The translations under genes and the position numbers were made by a program. Shown here in pieces: positions 18,617-24,847 of a stretch of DNA of 64,000 bases. The notes under the pieces are model-generated. The model did not search any database and had not been told where the DNA came from. It was given only the letters and a program-made list of their open reading frames with translations. The stretch comes from Granulicatella balaenopterae. GTDB lineage: Bacteria > Bacillota > Bacilli > Lactobacillales > Aerococcaceae. The stretch spans positions 2,548 through 66,547 of the forward strand of contig NZ_FOGF01000004.1 of NCBI RefSeq assembly GCF_900111135.1, in the 5' to 3' direction. How positions within the stretch are numbered: the first letter of the stretch is position 1; each line of letters opens with the position of its first letter.

Positions 18617-18715
18617 TAGTACCTTAATACAAAAAAATTACCTAGTAATTAATCAAGTAACTAATATTGATACCAAAGATAATGAAGTAGAAGAAGTAAA
18701 AGAAGAAATAGAAGA
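18612..18715 (+). repeat. 104-bp perfect direct repeat, right copy
   Basis: It is identical to 3591-3694. It begins at the last codons of the primase gene and carries only the 3' part of the OB-fold-like gene. Confidence 0.95.
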
Positions 18716-18765
18716 GGAAATCAATGATAAAGGGCGATGGGAAATATCCCATTGTCCTTTTTTTA
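18617..18765 (+). pseudogene. 3' remnant of a second OB-fold-like gene
   Basis: The frame corresponding to the protein at 3369-3770 can be followed from DSTLIQKNYLVINQ through EEVKEEIEEEI and then into a different end (NDKGRWEIS). There is no start codon or ribosome site, and the first ~75 codons are missing. The new 3' end suggests this copy came from a related but distinct allele, not from simple duplication of the intact gene. Confidence 0.75.
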
Positions 18766-18866
18766 ATACAATAATCATCTAAAATATTATTAAACCATTC
18801 ATCGTCAATTGCAATCCAATCTTCTTCCCAATAACTACCAGTTAAATCAATTCTTTTAATCATCAT
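18642..18866 (-). pseudogene. Truncated cassette gene (relative of the 84-aa protein at 20607)
   Basis: ATG 18866 stands behind GGAGG of leader module 1. The first ~35 codons (MMIKRIDLTGSYWEEDW IAIDDEWFNNIL) match the start of the protein encoded at 20607-20861 (IAIDDEWLDDIL). After that the frame runs antisense through the terminator and the 104-bp repeat, giving a Phe-rich nonsense tail. The real gene was therefore cut at about 18766 by the same event that left the OB-fold remnant. Confidence 0.75.
18730..18765 (+). terminator. Terminator after the mobilisation-primase operon
   Basis: GGGCGATGGGA pairs with TCCCATTGTCC (two G-T pairs) and is followed by seven T. It sits in the remnant and separates the + strand operon from the minus-strand cassettes. 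Confidence 0.8.
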
Positions 18867-18870
18867 CTTT

Positions 18871-19170
18871 ACCTCCTTAAATTGTTTTACCTTACACTTT
18901 CTACGAATACGAAGCGAACGAGTAGAAGCAAGTGGAGCCATGTATAAATGTCTGACCGAACGAAGTGAGGGAATTTATGCCATGGCGATACTTGCTGGAA
19001 CGAGGAGTGAGTTATTTTTTTTAAAACAAAATGTCTCAAGCTCTGATATATAAAGAGGAGTACACTTTCGTTCACGGGGGTTTTTGGGTGGTGGAGGTGG
19101 AGGAACCCCAAAAACTTAAAAAATGTTTTGGGGCGGTGGAGGTGGAGGAGCCGCCAAAACTAAAAATAAG
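18871..19170 (-). repeat. Leader module, copy 1 of 5
   Basis: Read on the minus strand, it holds two G/C-rich hairpins (19125-19160 and 19080-19115), a promoter-like pair (TTGAGA, 17 bases, AATAAC, ~19010-19040), the 68-nt imperfect hairpin (18928-18995, middle stem CCATG/CATGG), and a conserved tail with AAGGAGG before the gene. This copy faces the truncated cassette gene. Confidence 0.9.
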
Positions 19171-19228
19171 CCCTTATAAAAAAGGCTAGAAACGTTGATA
19201 TAATAGTGTTTTCAAGATGTTTTTGTGA

Positions 19229-19234
19229 TATAAT
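19229..19234 (+). promoter_or_regulatory. Extended -10 of the toxin gene
   Basis: TGATATAAT (19226-19234) is an extended -10 element. The -35 is poor at the expected spacing. A related block lies at 28337-28370 beyond the insertion sequence. Confidence 0.55.
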
Positions 19235-19290
19235 AATAGTATAGAAATCTATAAAAAGACGGTGGCTACAAATTTAAGGGGGTGGTGCTT

Positions 19291-19332
19291 ATGAAAATTA
19301 AGTATTACAACTGGAAAGGAGTAGCGTGTTGA
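19291..19332 (+). CDS. 13-codon leader peptide overlapping the toxin start
   Basis: ATG 19291 follows AAGGGGGTGG and encodes MKIKYYNWKGVAC before TGA 19330-19332. The stop overlaps the toxin start, and the toxin ribosome site (GGAAAGGAG) lies inside this frame. Translational coupling is the obvious reading, as in other type I toxin messages with short upstream frames. It is too short to judge by coding signal alone. Confidence 0.5.
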   Translation: MKIKYYNWKGVAC

Positions 19333-19433
19333 CTGTTTATGAAGCATTAGACTTGATGATTAGTTTTTGCAGTTTGATTATTGCAATACTAACACTCGTC
19401 TTTGCAATAATTAAAACAGAACAAAAAAAATAA
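19326..19433 (+). CDS. Type I toxin, putative holin-like membrane peptide, ~35 aa
   Basis: Start is GTG 19326 or, with better spacing from AAGGAG, TTG 19329. The product begins LTVYEALDLMISFCSLIIA and is one hydrophobic helix with a basic Lys-rich end. This is the pattern of the putative holin-like toxins of Firmicutes (TVYEAL-LMI-F...). The 5' end of the message (CGGTGGCTA, 19260-19268) is complementary to its 3' end (TAGCCACCG, 19481-19489), allowing long-range folding as in other type I systems. An antisense RNA promoter lies downstream. Expected action is membrane depolarisation and element retention, inferred from family knowledge. Confidence 0.8.
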   Translation: MLTVYEALDLMISFCSLIIAILTLVFAIIKTEQKK

Positions 19434-19462
19434 CCGTCCTTTTCTAGTGGGAACGGTTATTT
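19423..19462. terminator. Bidirectional terminator shared by toxin mRNA and antitoxin RNA
   Basis: AATAACCGT (19429-19437) pairs with ACGGTTATT (19453-19461). There is an eight-base A run on the left, which gives U8 for the minus strand, and T on the right. Confidence 0.8.
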
Positions 19463-19532
19463 AAAACAAATATTAATAAATAGCCACCGCTTAGGTTTCT
19501 ATTTGGGACGTGCGTCAACACGTCCCTTTTCA
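19424..19532 (-). ncRNA. Antitoxin RNA (antisense to the toxin 3' region)
   Basis: A minus-strand promoter (-35 TTGTTG 19562-19567, 17 bases, -10 TATAAT 19539-19544) predicts a start near 19532. The ~108-nt RNA opens with a hairpin GGGACGTG/CACGTCCC (19505-19526) and ends at the shared terminator. It is fully complementary to the toxin 3' end, including the TAGCCACCG segment used for mRNA folding. The convergent layout matches known type I modules. Confidence 0.75.
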
Positions 19533-19538
19533 TTTATT

Positions 19539-19567
19539 ATTATACCATATCTATTTAATACCAACAA
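19539..19567 (-). promoter_or_regulatory. Promoter of the antitoxin RNA
   Basis: On the minus strand, TTGTTG is followed 17 bases later by a consensus TATAAT. Confidence 0.75.
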
Positions 19568-19935
19568 GTATAGTATATTTTTTCTAATTGATTTAAAAGT
19601 TTTTTCAATTCAGAAAAACAGTTATACACGTCTTTTACATCTTCAAAATAAGATTGATTATAATCATATCTTCCATAAAAAAATCCTTCAGTAGTTGGAA
19701 AAACATCATCTGCTAATTTAGGATATTCTAAAACAACCTTACAACGTGTAATAATATCATCAATTGTATCTTCGTCAATTTCGATATATTCGCAATTATC
19801 AATATTAAATTTTTCTTCAAAAAATCCTTGTAAGGAATTTACCTTTCTAAAATAATAAAATTCTTCTCCATAACGTTCATCTTTTCCATATTCTTTATTT
19901 TGTTTGATAATATAAATATTTTGGTCTAATCCCAT
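19555..19935 (-). CDS. Cassette A gene 4: acidic MGLD-type protein, 126 aa
   Basis: AAGGAGAG precedes the ATG. The start MGLDQNIYI and the segment EFYYFRKVNSLQGFFEEKF resemble a widespread phage/plasmid family that begins MGLDMYL and carries a YWRKAN motif; its function is not known to me. The EYPKLADDVFPTTEGFFYG stretch fits the same family. It is acidic (roughly 26 Asp/Glu against 15 Lys/Arg) with no membrane segment. It is last in a four-gene minus-strand cassette led by module 2. An anti-defence or DNA-mimic role is possible but unsupported by direct evidence. Confidence 0.72.
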   Translation of the reverse strand: MGLDQNIYIIKQNKEYGKDERYGEEFYYFRKVNSLQGFFEEKFNIDNCEYIEIDEDTIDDIITRCKVVLEYPKLADDVFPTTEGFFYGRYDYNQSYFEDVKDVYNCFSELKKLLNQLEKIYYTCWY

Positions 19936-19954
19936 TTTTATCTCTCCTTTTTAA

Positions 19955-20215
19955 TTAGAAATAACTTCTATTTAACATTTTACGACATAATGGCTCTTCG
20001 CTGTCATCTTCTTCATAAACATAAATTGCATCGTCAAATTCATCATTAATCAAACATAAATCAGATACGTCTATATAATAATCATATAAAGCATCTAAAA
20101 GTTCTTCATCTTCTGTATCTTTTTCAATGCTAATAATCGCCTTAATAAAATTTTCGTAATCTTCTCTTTGTAATGATAAAATAGTTTGTTTCATTTCCTT
20201 GAAATCCATATTCAT
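19955..20215 (-). CDS. Cassette A gene 3: highly acidic small protein, 86 aa
   Basis: AAGGAGAATG precedes the ATG. About 25 of 86 residues are Asp or Glu against 8 Lys/Arg, a net charge near -17, concentrated in the second half (DALYDYYIDVSDL, DDAIYVYEEDDSEE). The composition recalls DNA-mimic proteins, but no specific family is recognised. It lies 17 bases downstream of gene 2 and 19 bases upstream of gene 4, so the four genes form one transcript. Confidence 0.65.
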   Translation of the reverse strand: MNMDFKEMKQTILSLQREDYENFIKAIISIEKDTEDEELLDALYDYYIDVSDLCLINDEFDDAIYVYEEDDSEEPLCRKMLNRSYF

Positions 20216-20232
20216 TCTCCTTTTCTTGTTGT

Positions 20233-20568
20233 TTATTGATAATAATAGTAATCAAACAGTTGGTTATATAATTTTTCTAACAGTTCTAATTCTTCACGTG
20301 AGCTATCGTATACGTCTTTCATATCATAAGGCGCTCCATTTTTACCGTGTCCATCATTTCCTAACCATATATAAGCATTATAACTGACATCATATGAAGC
20401 AATATAATCATAAAATTCCTTAATCAATTCCTTACTATCAGTTAGTGAAAATTCAATCACTATATTTTTGCCATAACTAGTAAAGTTTTCAAAGCTAATA
20501 AACTGATTATCAATTGTTACCATCCACTCTAAACCTTCAGCAATTGTACAAATATCATTTGTATTCAT
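20233..20568 (-). CDS. Cassette A gene 2: acidic small protein, 111 aa
   Basis: AAGGAGAT precedes the ATG. Net charge is about -13. It has an aromatic, Tyr-rich C-terminus and a glycine-rich central motif (IWLGNDGHGKNG). No membrane segment or known catalytic motif is seen. Similar short acidic proteins are common cargo on Firmicute conjugative elements; function unknown. Confidence 0.68.
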   Translation of the reverse strand: MNTNDICTIAEGLEWMVTIDNQFISFENFTSYGKNIVIEFSLTDSKELIKEFYDYIASYDVSYNAYIWLGNDGHGKNGAPYDMKDVYDSSREELELLEKLYNQLFDYYYYQ

Positions 20569-20606
20569 ATCAATATCTCCTTATATAATATATTTATTTA
20601 CTACCT

Positions 20607-20861
20607 TTAAACAAAATGGACTCCATCGCACCAATGACCGCCATAATCCGAATATAGGGTGCTAGTTCCATCTGACCACACAACTGATAAAGTTAAATTA
20701 CCTCTTCTGCTTGATAAACAATTATGTTGTAAGCATAATCCAATAATTTCTTCTTCTGTGTGTCCATTTAAAATGTCGTCCAACCACTCATCATCAATTG
20801 CTATTTCTCTTTCTTCAACCCATTCTATATTAGTAAAATCTAACATTTTAATCATCATCAA
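20607..20861 (-). CDS. Cassette A gene 1: 84-aa protein directly behind leader module 2
   Basis: The ATG follows GGAGGAATTG of the module. The N-terminal half (IAIDDEWLDDIL) is shared with the truncated gene behind module 1, so the two modules once led homologous cassettes. The C-terminal part (NLTLSVVWSDGTSTLYSDYGGHW) looks like a small beta domain. The family is unknown. Confidence 0.68.
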   Translation of the reverse strand: MMMIKMLDFTNIEWVEEREIAIDDEWLDDILNGHTEEEIIGLCLQHNCLSSRRGNLTLSVVWSDGTSTLYSDYGGHWCDGVHFV

Positions 20862-20872
20862 TTCCTCCTTAA

Positions 20873-21168
20873 ATTGTTTTACCTTACACTTCCTACAAAA
20901 ACGAAGCGAACGAGTGAAAGCAAGTGGAGAAACGTATAAATGTCTGACCGAACAACGTGAGGGAATTTATGCCGTTTCGATACTTGCTGCAAGGAGGAGT
21001 GAGTTATATTTTTTTGAAACAAAATGGATCAAGTTTTAATATATAGAGAGGAGTAAACTTTAGTTCACGGATGTTTTTGGGTGGTGGAGGTGGAGGAACC
21101 CCAAAAACTCAAAAATGTTTTGGAGCGGTGGAGGTGGAGGAGCCGCCAAAACTAAAAATAAGCCCCCA
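20873..21168 (-). repeat. Leader module, copy 2 of 5
   Basis: Two G-rich-loop hairpins (21117-21152, 21073-21108) are followed on the minus strand by the clearest promoter of the set (TTGATC 21027-21032, 18 bases, TATAAC 21003-21008). The 68-nt hairpin is at 20920-20987. Its middle stem is AAACG/CGTTT in place of CCATG/CATGG in copies 1 and 3: a fully compensatory change. The AGGAGG tail leads into the 84-aa gene. Confidence 0.92.
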
Positions 21169-21188
21169 ATTAAGAGGACTTATTTTTT
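21154..21188 (-). terminator. Terminator of cassette B
   Basis: AAAATAAG (21155-21162) and CTTATTTT (21179-21186) pair, with CC/GG extending the stem. The minus strand reads T after the stem. The same structure recurs at 22817-22851. Confidence 0.65.
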
Positions 21189-21204
21189 GTAAGTTAGTAA
21201 TATC

Positions 21205-21714
21205 TTATGCTACTTCTTTTTTATACATTTCATATGTTTTTTGAATGATTTGTATGATATTTTGGGGTGTTGCTACTGTTATAGTTTCCGGATTAATTAA
21301 TCCATTTTTTATAGTAGGATTATAACAACCGAAACAATTTCCTTCATTATCATGATAATAAGTATTAATAAATATAGTGCTTGTAATATCTCTGTTTTTA
21401 AGATATTCATTTTTAAAAAGGTACTCGCCAAATGATTTTTTATCTCTTGGGGTTAATAGACTAGGACTTACTTCAATTATAAATGTTGTACCGTCGCCAC
21501 GTGTTGGGGTTTCAATTAAGTGACGTAAAGAACCTTGTTTATTGAAAATAAATTGCGGTAAAGCTTTATAAATTAGTTCCCAATTATCCACTATTTCATC
21601 ATTTTCAATATAACCATCTTTTTTTAGTTGTTTGATATTTTTAGTTGAACCTACTAAAATACCGTCATTGTATACATTGTAATAATTTCCATCTTTTTTA
21701 TATTCTTTTTTCAT
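21205..21714 (-). CDS. Cassette B gene 3: uncharacterised 169-aa protein
   Basis: AAAAAGGAGTAAATAAAA precedes the ATG. The protein has a Lys-rich N-terminus with a strand pattern (NYYNVYNDGILVGSTKNIKQL). A mixed alpha/beta body follows (IFINTYYHDNEGNCFGCYNP). No recognised family. Upstream lies a 25-bp palindrome (21736-21760) also found in the leaders of cassettes C and D. Confidence 0.65.
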   Translation of the reverse strand: MKKEYKKDGNYYNVYNDGILVGSTKNIKQLKKDGYIENDEIVDNWELIYKALPQFIFNKQGSLRHLIETPTRGDGTTFIIEVSPSLLTPRDKKSFGEYLFKNEYLKNRDITSTIFINTYYHDNEGNCFGCYNPTIKNGLINPETITVATPQNIIQIIQKTYEMYKKEVA

Positions 21715-21735
21715 TTTTATTTACTCCTTTTTTTG

Positions 21736-21760
21736 ACTTCTCGCCAATTTGGCGAAAGGT
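21736..21760. promoter_or_regulatory. Palindrome related to those in leader modules 4 and 5
   Basis: ACTTCTCGCCAATTTGGCGA is followed by AAGGT; the perfect version with GAAGT is at 24660-24684 and 26757-26781. TTGA precedes it here. It could be an operator for a regulator of the element. Confidence 0.55.
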
Positions 21761-21769
21761 TTATTTTTA

Positions 21770-21973
21770 TTATTTATAAGTATAATGATTATTTTTTAAA
21801 ACGGTTTGCAATTCTTGAGGATATACATCCTCAAGAACCGTTTCCAAAAAGATAATGGCTTGTAATTCATCTGATTCTAATGCTTTTATTTTTAGAATAT
21901 TGTCAATTAATCGTAAATATATTCCATTAAAGTGAAAGTTATCTGCTAAGTATTCAATAATTATCTGATTCAT
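21770..21973 (-). CDS. Cassette B gene 2: uncharacterised 67-aa protein
   Basis: AAAAGGAAGTTTATAAA precedes the ATG. It is a short acidic protein with mainly helical patterning (NQIIIEYLADNF, DELQAIIFLETVLEDVYPQEL). No motif is recognised. It sits 21 bases downstream of the 174-aa gene in the same transcript. Confidence 0.6.
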   Translation of the reverse strand: MNQIIIEYLADNFHFNGIYLRLIDNILKIKALESDELQAIIFLETVLEDVYPQELQTVLKNNHYTYK

Positions 21974-21994
21974 TTTATAAACTTCCTTTTTATG

Positions 21995-22519
21995 TTATAG
22001 TCGTTCTAAAATTTTAAATCCATTAGCATAAATACTTTTACGCTTGCCATTATTACGATAAAATGATTCTCCTCGAATAATGCCAATCTCGATATGTTCG
22101 GTTGCTTTAGGGTGTTTACGTGTACCACTCCATTCCAAAAATTTACATTTGGCAGGGTAACCAGTATCTTTTTTCTTGTTTTTTCTGTTTGCTTTATCCT
22201 GTTCAATCCAATTTAATACGATAGTATCAGTTAATTCATCTAATTTATCCGTATCTAAAGAATAAAATTCAGTTTTATTATAATAATTACTAGTGTGGTG
22301 CCAACTACTATTGAATAATAATTTAGATTTTAATGTACTTACTTTTACTTTGGCTAAATATGGTAATAACAATAGATTTTGTTGGTTATCTGTTTCCACA
22401 TAATAATCAATAATTTCATCCAATAAATCTTTTTTTAACCACTTGCTTAATGGTTTTTCACCGCTTTCATAAGCACTAACAGCATTGTTACTCATTGAAT
22501 AGTTATAATATCCACTCAT
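21995..22519 (-). CDS. Cassette B gene 1: 174-aa protein with SNNA and WHHTS motifs
   Basis: ATG 22519 follows AAGGAGGAAATAAAA; a longer frame reaching 22597 only reads through the repeated leader. The start YYNYSMSNNAVSAYESGEKPLSKW and the central WHHTSNYYNKTEFY are patterns I have seen in proteins carried by Firmicute plasmids and conjugative elements. No function is known to me. The C-terminus is basic (RKNKKKDTGYPAKCKFLEW). A cytoplasmic, possibly nucleic-acid-related role is a guess. Confidence 0.7.
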   Translation of the reverse strand: MSGYYNYSMSNNAVSAYESGEKPLSKWLKKDLLDEIIDYYVETDNQQNLLLLPYLAKVKVSTLKSKLLFNSSWHHTSNYYNKTEFYSLDTDKLDELTDTIVLNWIEQDKANRKNKKKDTGYPAKCKFLEWSGTRKHPKATEHIEIGIIRGESFYRNNGKRKSIYANGFKILERL

Positions 22520-22526
22520 TTTTATT

Positions 22527-22831
22527 TCCTCCTTAAATTGTTTTACCTTACACTTTCTACGAATACGAAGCGAACGAGTGGAAGCAAGTGGAGCCATGTA
22601 TAAATGTCTGACCGAACGAAGTGAGGGAATTTATGCCATGGCGATACTTGCTGCAAGGAGGAGTGAGTTATTTATTTGAAACAAAATGGATCAAGTCCAG
22701 ATATATAGAGAGGAGTACACTTTAGTTCACAGGGGTTTTTGGGTGGTGGAGGTGGAGGAACCCCAAAAACTCAAAAAATGTTTTGGGGCGGTGGAGGTGG
22801 AGGAGCCGCCAAAACTAAAAATAAGCCCCCA
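22527..22831 (-). repeat. Leader module, copy 3 of 5
   Basis: It has G-rich-loop hairpins at 22780-22815 and 22735-22770, a -35 TTGATC (22089-22094 plus 600, i.e. 22689-22694) and a weaker -10. The 68-nt hairpin is at 22584-22651 with middle stem CCATG/CATGG. The conserved tail ends in AAGGAGG before the 174-aa gene. Confidence 0.9.
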
Positions 22832-22851
22832 ATTAAGAGGACTTATTTTTT
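22817..22851 (-). terminator. Terminator of cassette C
   Basis: Same AAAATAAG/CTTATTTT stem as at 21154-21188, ending seven bases before the stop codon of the last cassette C gene. Confidence 0.65.
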
Positions 22852-22857
22852 GTAAGG

Positions 22858-23190
22858 TTATAGTAAAGGAGTTTCATCCGTATACTTATTTTTAAAATTT
22901 TCTATTGTTAACCACTCATCAAGAAATGAAATATCATTTTCATCATCAATAATTTTATAATCATTATCAGATTCAAGATTAAAATTAGTTACAGAAATAA
23001 TATCTACTAAATGATTGACCCATATTGATTTTTTTATTTGACACCATTCGCCCCAACCTTCATCATCATGTCTAATACCAAACTGATTTAATGTTAATTT
23101 ATTGACTAGTTCTAATTCATTTTTAGAAATACGTCCATCTAAAACTAGAATAGGTTCATTGAATAGTGTTGCTATTTGATACTGATTCAT
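22858..23190 (-). CDS. Cassette C gene 3: uncharacterised 110-aa acidic protein
   Basis: Its start overlaps the stop of the preceding gene by one base, and GGAGGT lies upstream. Hydrophobic N-terminal strands (YQIATLFNEPILVLDG) are followed by an acidic C-terminal half (DYKIIDDENDISFLDEW). No family is recognised. Tight coupling to the 141-aa gene suggests that the two products act together. Confidence 0.65.
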   Translation of the reverse strand: MNQYQIATLFNEPILVLDGRISKNELELVNKLTLNQFGIRHDDEGWGEWCQIKKSIWVNHLVDIISVTNFNLESDNDYKIIDDENDISFLDEWLTIENFKNKYTDETPLL

Positions 23191-23615
23191 TATATAACCT
23201 CCTTATATATACCGTTATCAATATTCAATGGTATAGCTTTTTCAAGAAATAAACTGTATTCTCCGTTCAGAGTTCCTGAGTTTGTACATTGAGGAAATTC
23301 GATTTTTAATAGAGGAGTTCTAACTATCCCACTATCATCACTATATAAACCAATCTCTAATAGCCATATGTTATTAAAACAAATAACGCTATTATTATAT
23401 TTATTTCCAACACAAAATGTAGTGTTTCGATTATCTATTCCTTCCGTAAATTTTTTATATACCTTTACGGCTTTTTGATAACTAATCAGATGACGAGTAC
23501 CATATCCATGCCACGGTTCATAGTTTATATACAATCGACTATTACAGTTAAAATCTTCTAATAGTTGTATAAATTGATTTTTATCATAAGTAAAATTGTC
23601 TTTAAATTTTTTCAT
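23190..23615 (-). CDS. Cassette C gene 2: uncharacterised 141-aa protein
   Basis: AAGGAGGAATAAAT precedes the ATG. A helical, charged N-terminus is followed by a Tyr/Asn-rich, beta-patterned body (CVGNKYNNSVICFNNIWLLEI). There are two Cys in a CVGNKYNNSVIC arrangement but no clear zinc motif. Unknown function; it is the middle gene of a three-gene cassette. Confidence 0.65.
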   Translation of the reverse strand: MKKFKDNFTYDKNQFIQLLEDFNCNSRLYINYEPWHGYGTRHLISYQKAVKVYKKFTEGIDNRNTTFCVGNKYNNSVICFNNIWLLEIGLYSDDSGIVRTPLLKIEFPQCTNSGTLNGEYSLFLEKAIPLNIDNGIYKEVI

Positions 23616-23699
23616 ATTTATTCCTCCTTGTAAGTATAATAATTGCTATTTAATCATTCCCTTAGTGCTTATTATTAGCACTAAGGGGTGATTTTCATT

Positions 23700-24506
23700 C
23701 TATATTAAAAATATGTCGTAAGTGGTGTCGTCATTATCTTCAAAATCAATTCTGTACTCTTCATATTCTGTATGTGCTATTTCTTTGGCTTCTTCTTTAT
23801 TTGTTGCATAAACAGTTATATATTGTGTACGTGTTTCTGTAACTTTTATTTTAAATTCTTTTATATCAGATTCAGAATCTTTGATAATATAAAAACTATG
23901 ATAATTATTTTCTTTCGCATAGTGTGTTAGTTCATCTGTTTCATTATTGGTATAGCAATAAACAGTATCTAATACTTCATTTGTATCGCTATCAATCACT
24001 AGCCACTGTGTACCAGTATTCCATATAATTGTTTCAAGTTTTTTGATTTCCTCATCACTCATGTTTGATGGAACACAAGCATAAGTATATTCGACACTAA
24101 GCGACCCACATAATTTAATTAATTCAAACTCTTGGTTGTATTTCCAATTTAAAAAAGGTAAGTAAGATTCCCATTCTAATGTTTTATGATTGATATAGCT
24201 TTCATATAGTTCTAAAAGATATGAAATTTTTTCAATGGTTAGATTTCCAATAGTATCTGAATAATCAGCTAGTAAATTGATAAATTCGCCATAATGATTT
24301 GTATTAGAAACAAATAATATTTCCATTTCAGCAAATAACATATCTAATTGTATTTCAATATTTGATAATTCACTAGGGATACCATTAATGCCATCGTCAA
24401 TTAATACATAAGGATAAATTGTATTAATCTTTTCTAGTTCGATAGGTCGTGTTTGTTTACATACGTCTACTTGTTTGATAATAATTGTTTTAACTGTTTT
24501 ACTCAT
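23700..24506 (-). CDS. Cassette C gene 1: protein with DpnD/PcfM-like C-terminal domain, 268 aa
   Basis: ATG 24506 is chosen, eight bases from GGAGG; an ATG at 24512 is too close. The last ~55 residues (FKIKVTETRTQYITVYATNKEEAKEIAHTEY is the diagnostic run, here split: FKIKVTETRTQY, then ITVYATNKEEAKEIA) match the DpnD/PcfM pattern of a strand, then EEA helix, then acidic end. PcfM is encoded on Enterococcus pCF10-type elements. The N-terminal 210 residues are mostly helical and acidic and match nothing I recognise. The 27 bases around its start are identical to those of the ArdC-like gene at 812. Confidence 0.72.
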   Translation of the reverse strand: MSKTVKTIIIKQVDVCKQTRPIELEKINTIYPYVLIDDGINGIPSELSNIEIQLDMLFAEMEILFVSNTNHYGEFINLLADYSDTIGNLTIEKISYLLELYESYINHKTLEWESYLPFLNWKYNQEFELIKLCGSLSVEYTYACVPSNMSDEEIKKLETIIWNTGTQWLVIDSDTNEVLDTVYCYTNNETDELTHYAKENNYHSFYIIKDSESDIKEFKIKVTETRTQYITVYATNKEEAKEIAHTEYEEYRIDFEDNDDTTYDIFLI

Positions 24507-24512
24507 TTTCAT

Positions 24513-24823
24513 TTCCTCCTTGAATAAATTAACCTTACACTTCCTACAAAAACGAAGCGAACGAGTGGAAGCAAGTGGAGGAACGTATAAATGTCTGACC
24601 GAACGAAGTGAGGGAATTTATGCCGTGACGATACTTGCTGGAGGGAGGAGTGAGTTATAACTTCTCGCCAATTTGGCGAGAAGTCAATGCGTTTCTGAAG
24701 TATGAAGAAACGCTATCCTTTTAATGTTTTTGGGTGGTGGAGGTGGAGGAACCCAAAAAACTCAAAAATGTTTTGGGGCGGTGGAGGTGGAGGAGCCGCC
24801 AAAACTAAAAAAAGCCCTCGATT
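24513..24823 (-). repeat. Leader module, copy 4 of 5 (variant promoter)
   Basis: It has G-rich-loop hairpins at 24770-24805 and 24726-24761. In place of the usual promoter there is a 25-bp palindrome (24660-24684) flanked by TTGACT and TATAAC on the minus strand, plus an 8-bp hairpin GCGTTTCT/AGAAACGC (24689-24713). The 68-nt hairpin is at 24571-24638; its middle stem (GAACG/CGTGA) keeps three of five pairs. Confidence 0.9.
24660..24684. promoter_or_regulatory. 25-bp perfect palindrome in leader module 4
   Basis: ACTTCTCGCCAA and TTGGCGAGAAGT flank a central T. On the minus strand it lies between TTGACT and GTTATAAC, as an operator inside a promoter would. Confidence 0.7.
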
Positions 24824-24847
24824 AAGAGGACTTATTTTAATTATTTA

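Noticed and set aside
18887..24660. Open frames inside the leader modules (for example 18887-19111 minus, 20659-21039 plus, 22686-22895 plus, 24475-24660 plus, and the N-terminal extension MAPLASTRSLR before two cassette genes)
   Set aside because: They run through the repeated leader hairpins, are not conserved as protein in the other copies and lack ribosome sites. The real starts lie just behind AAGGAGG.
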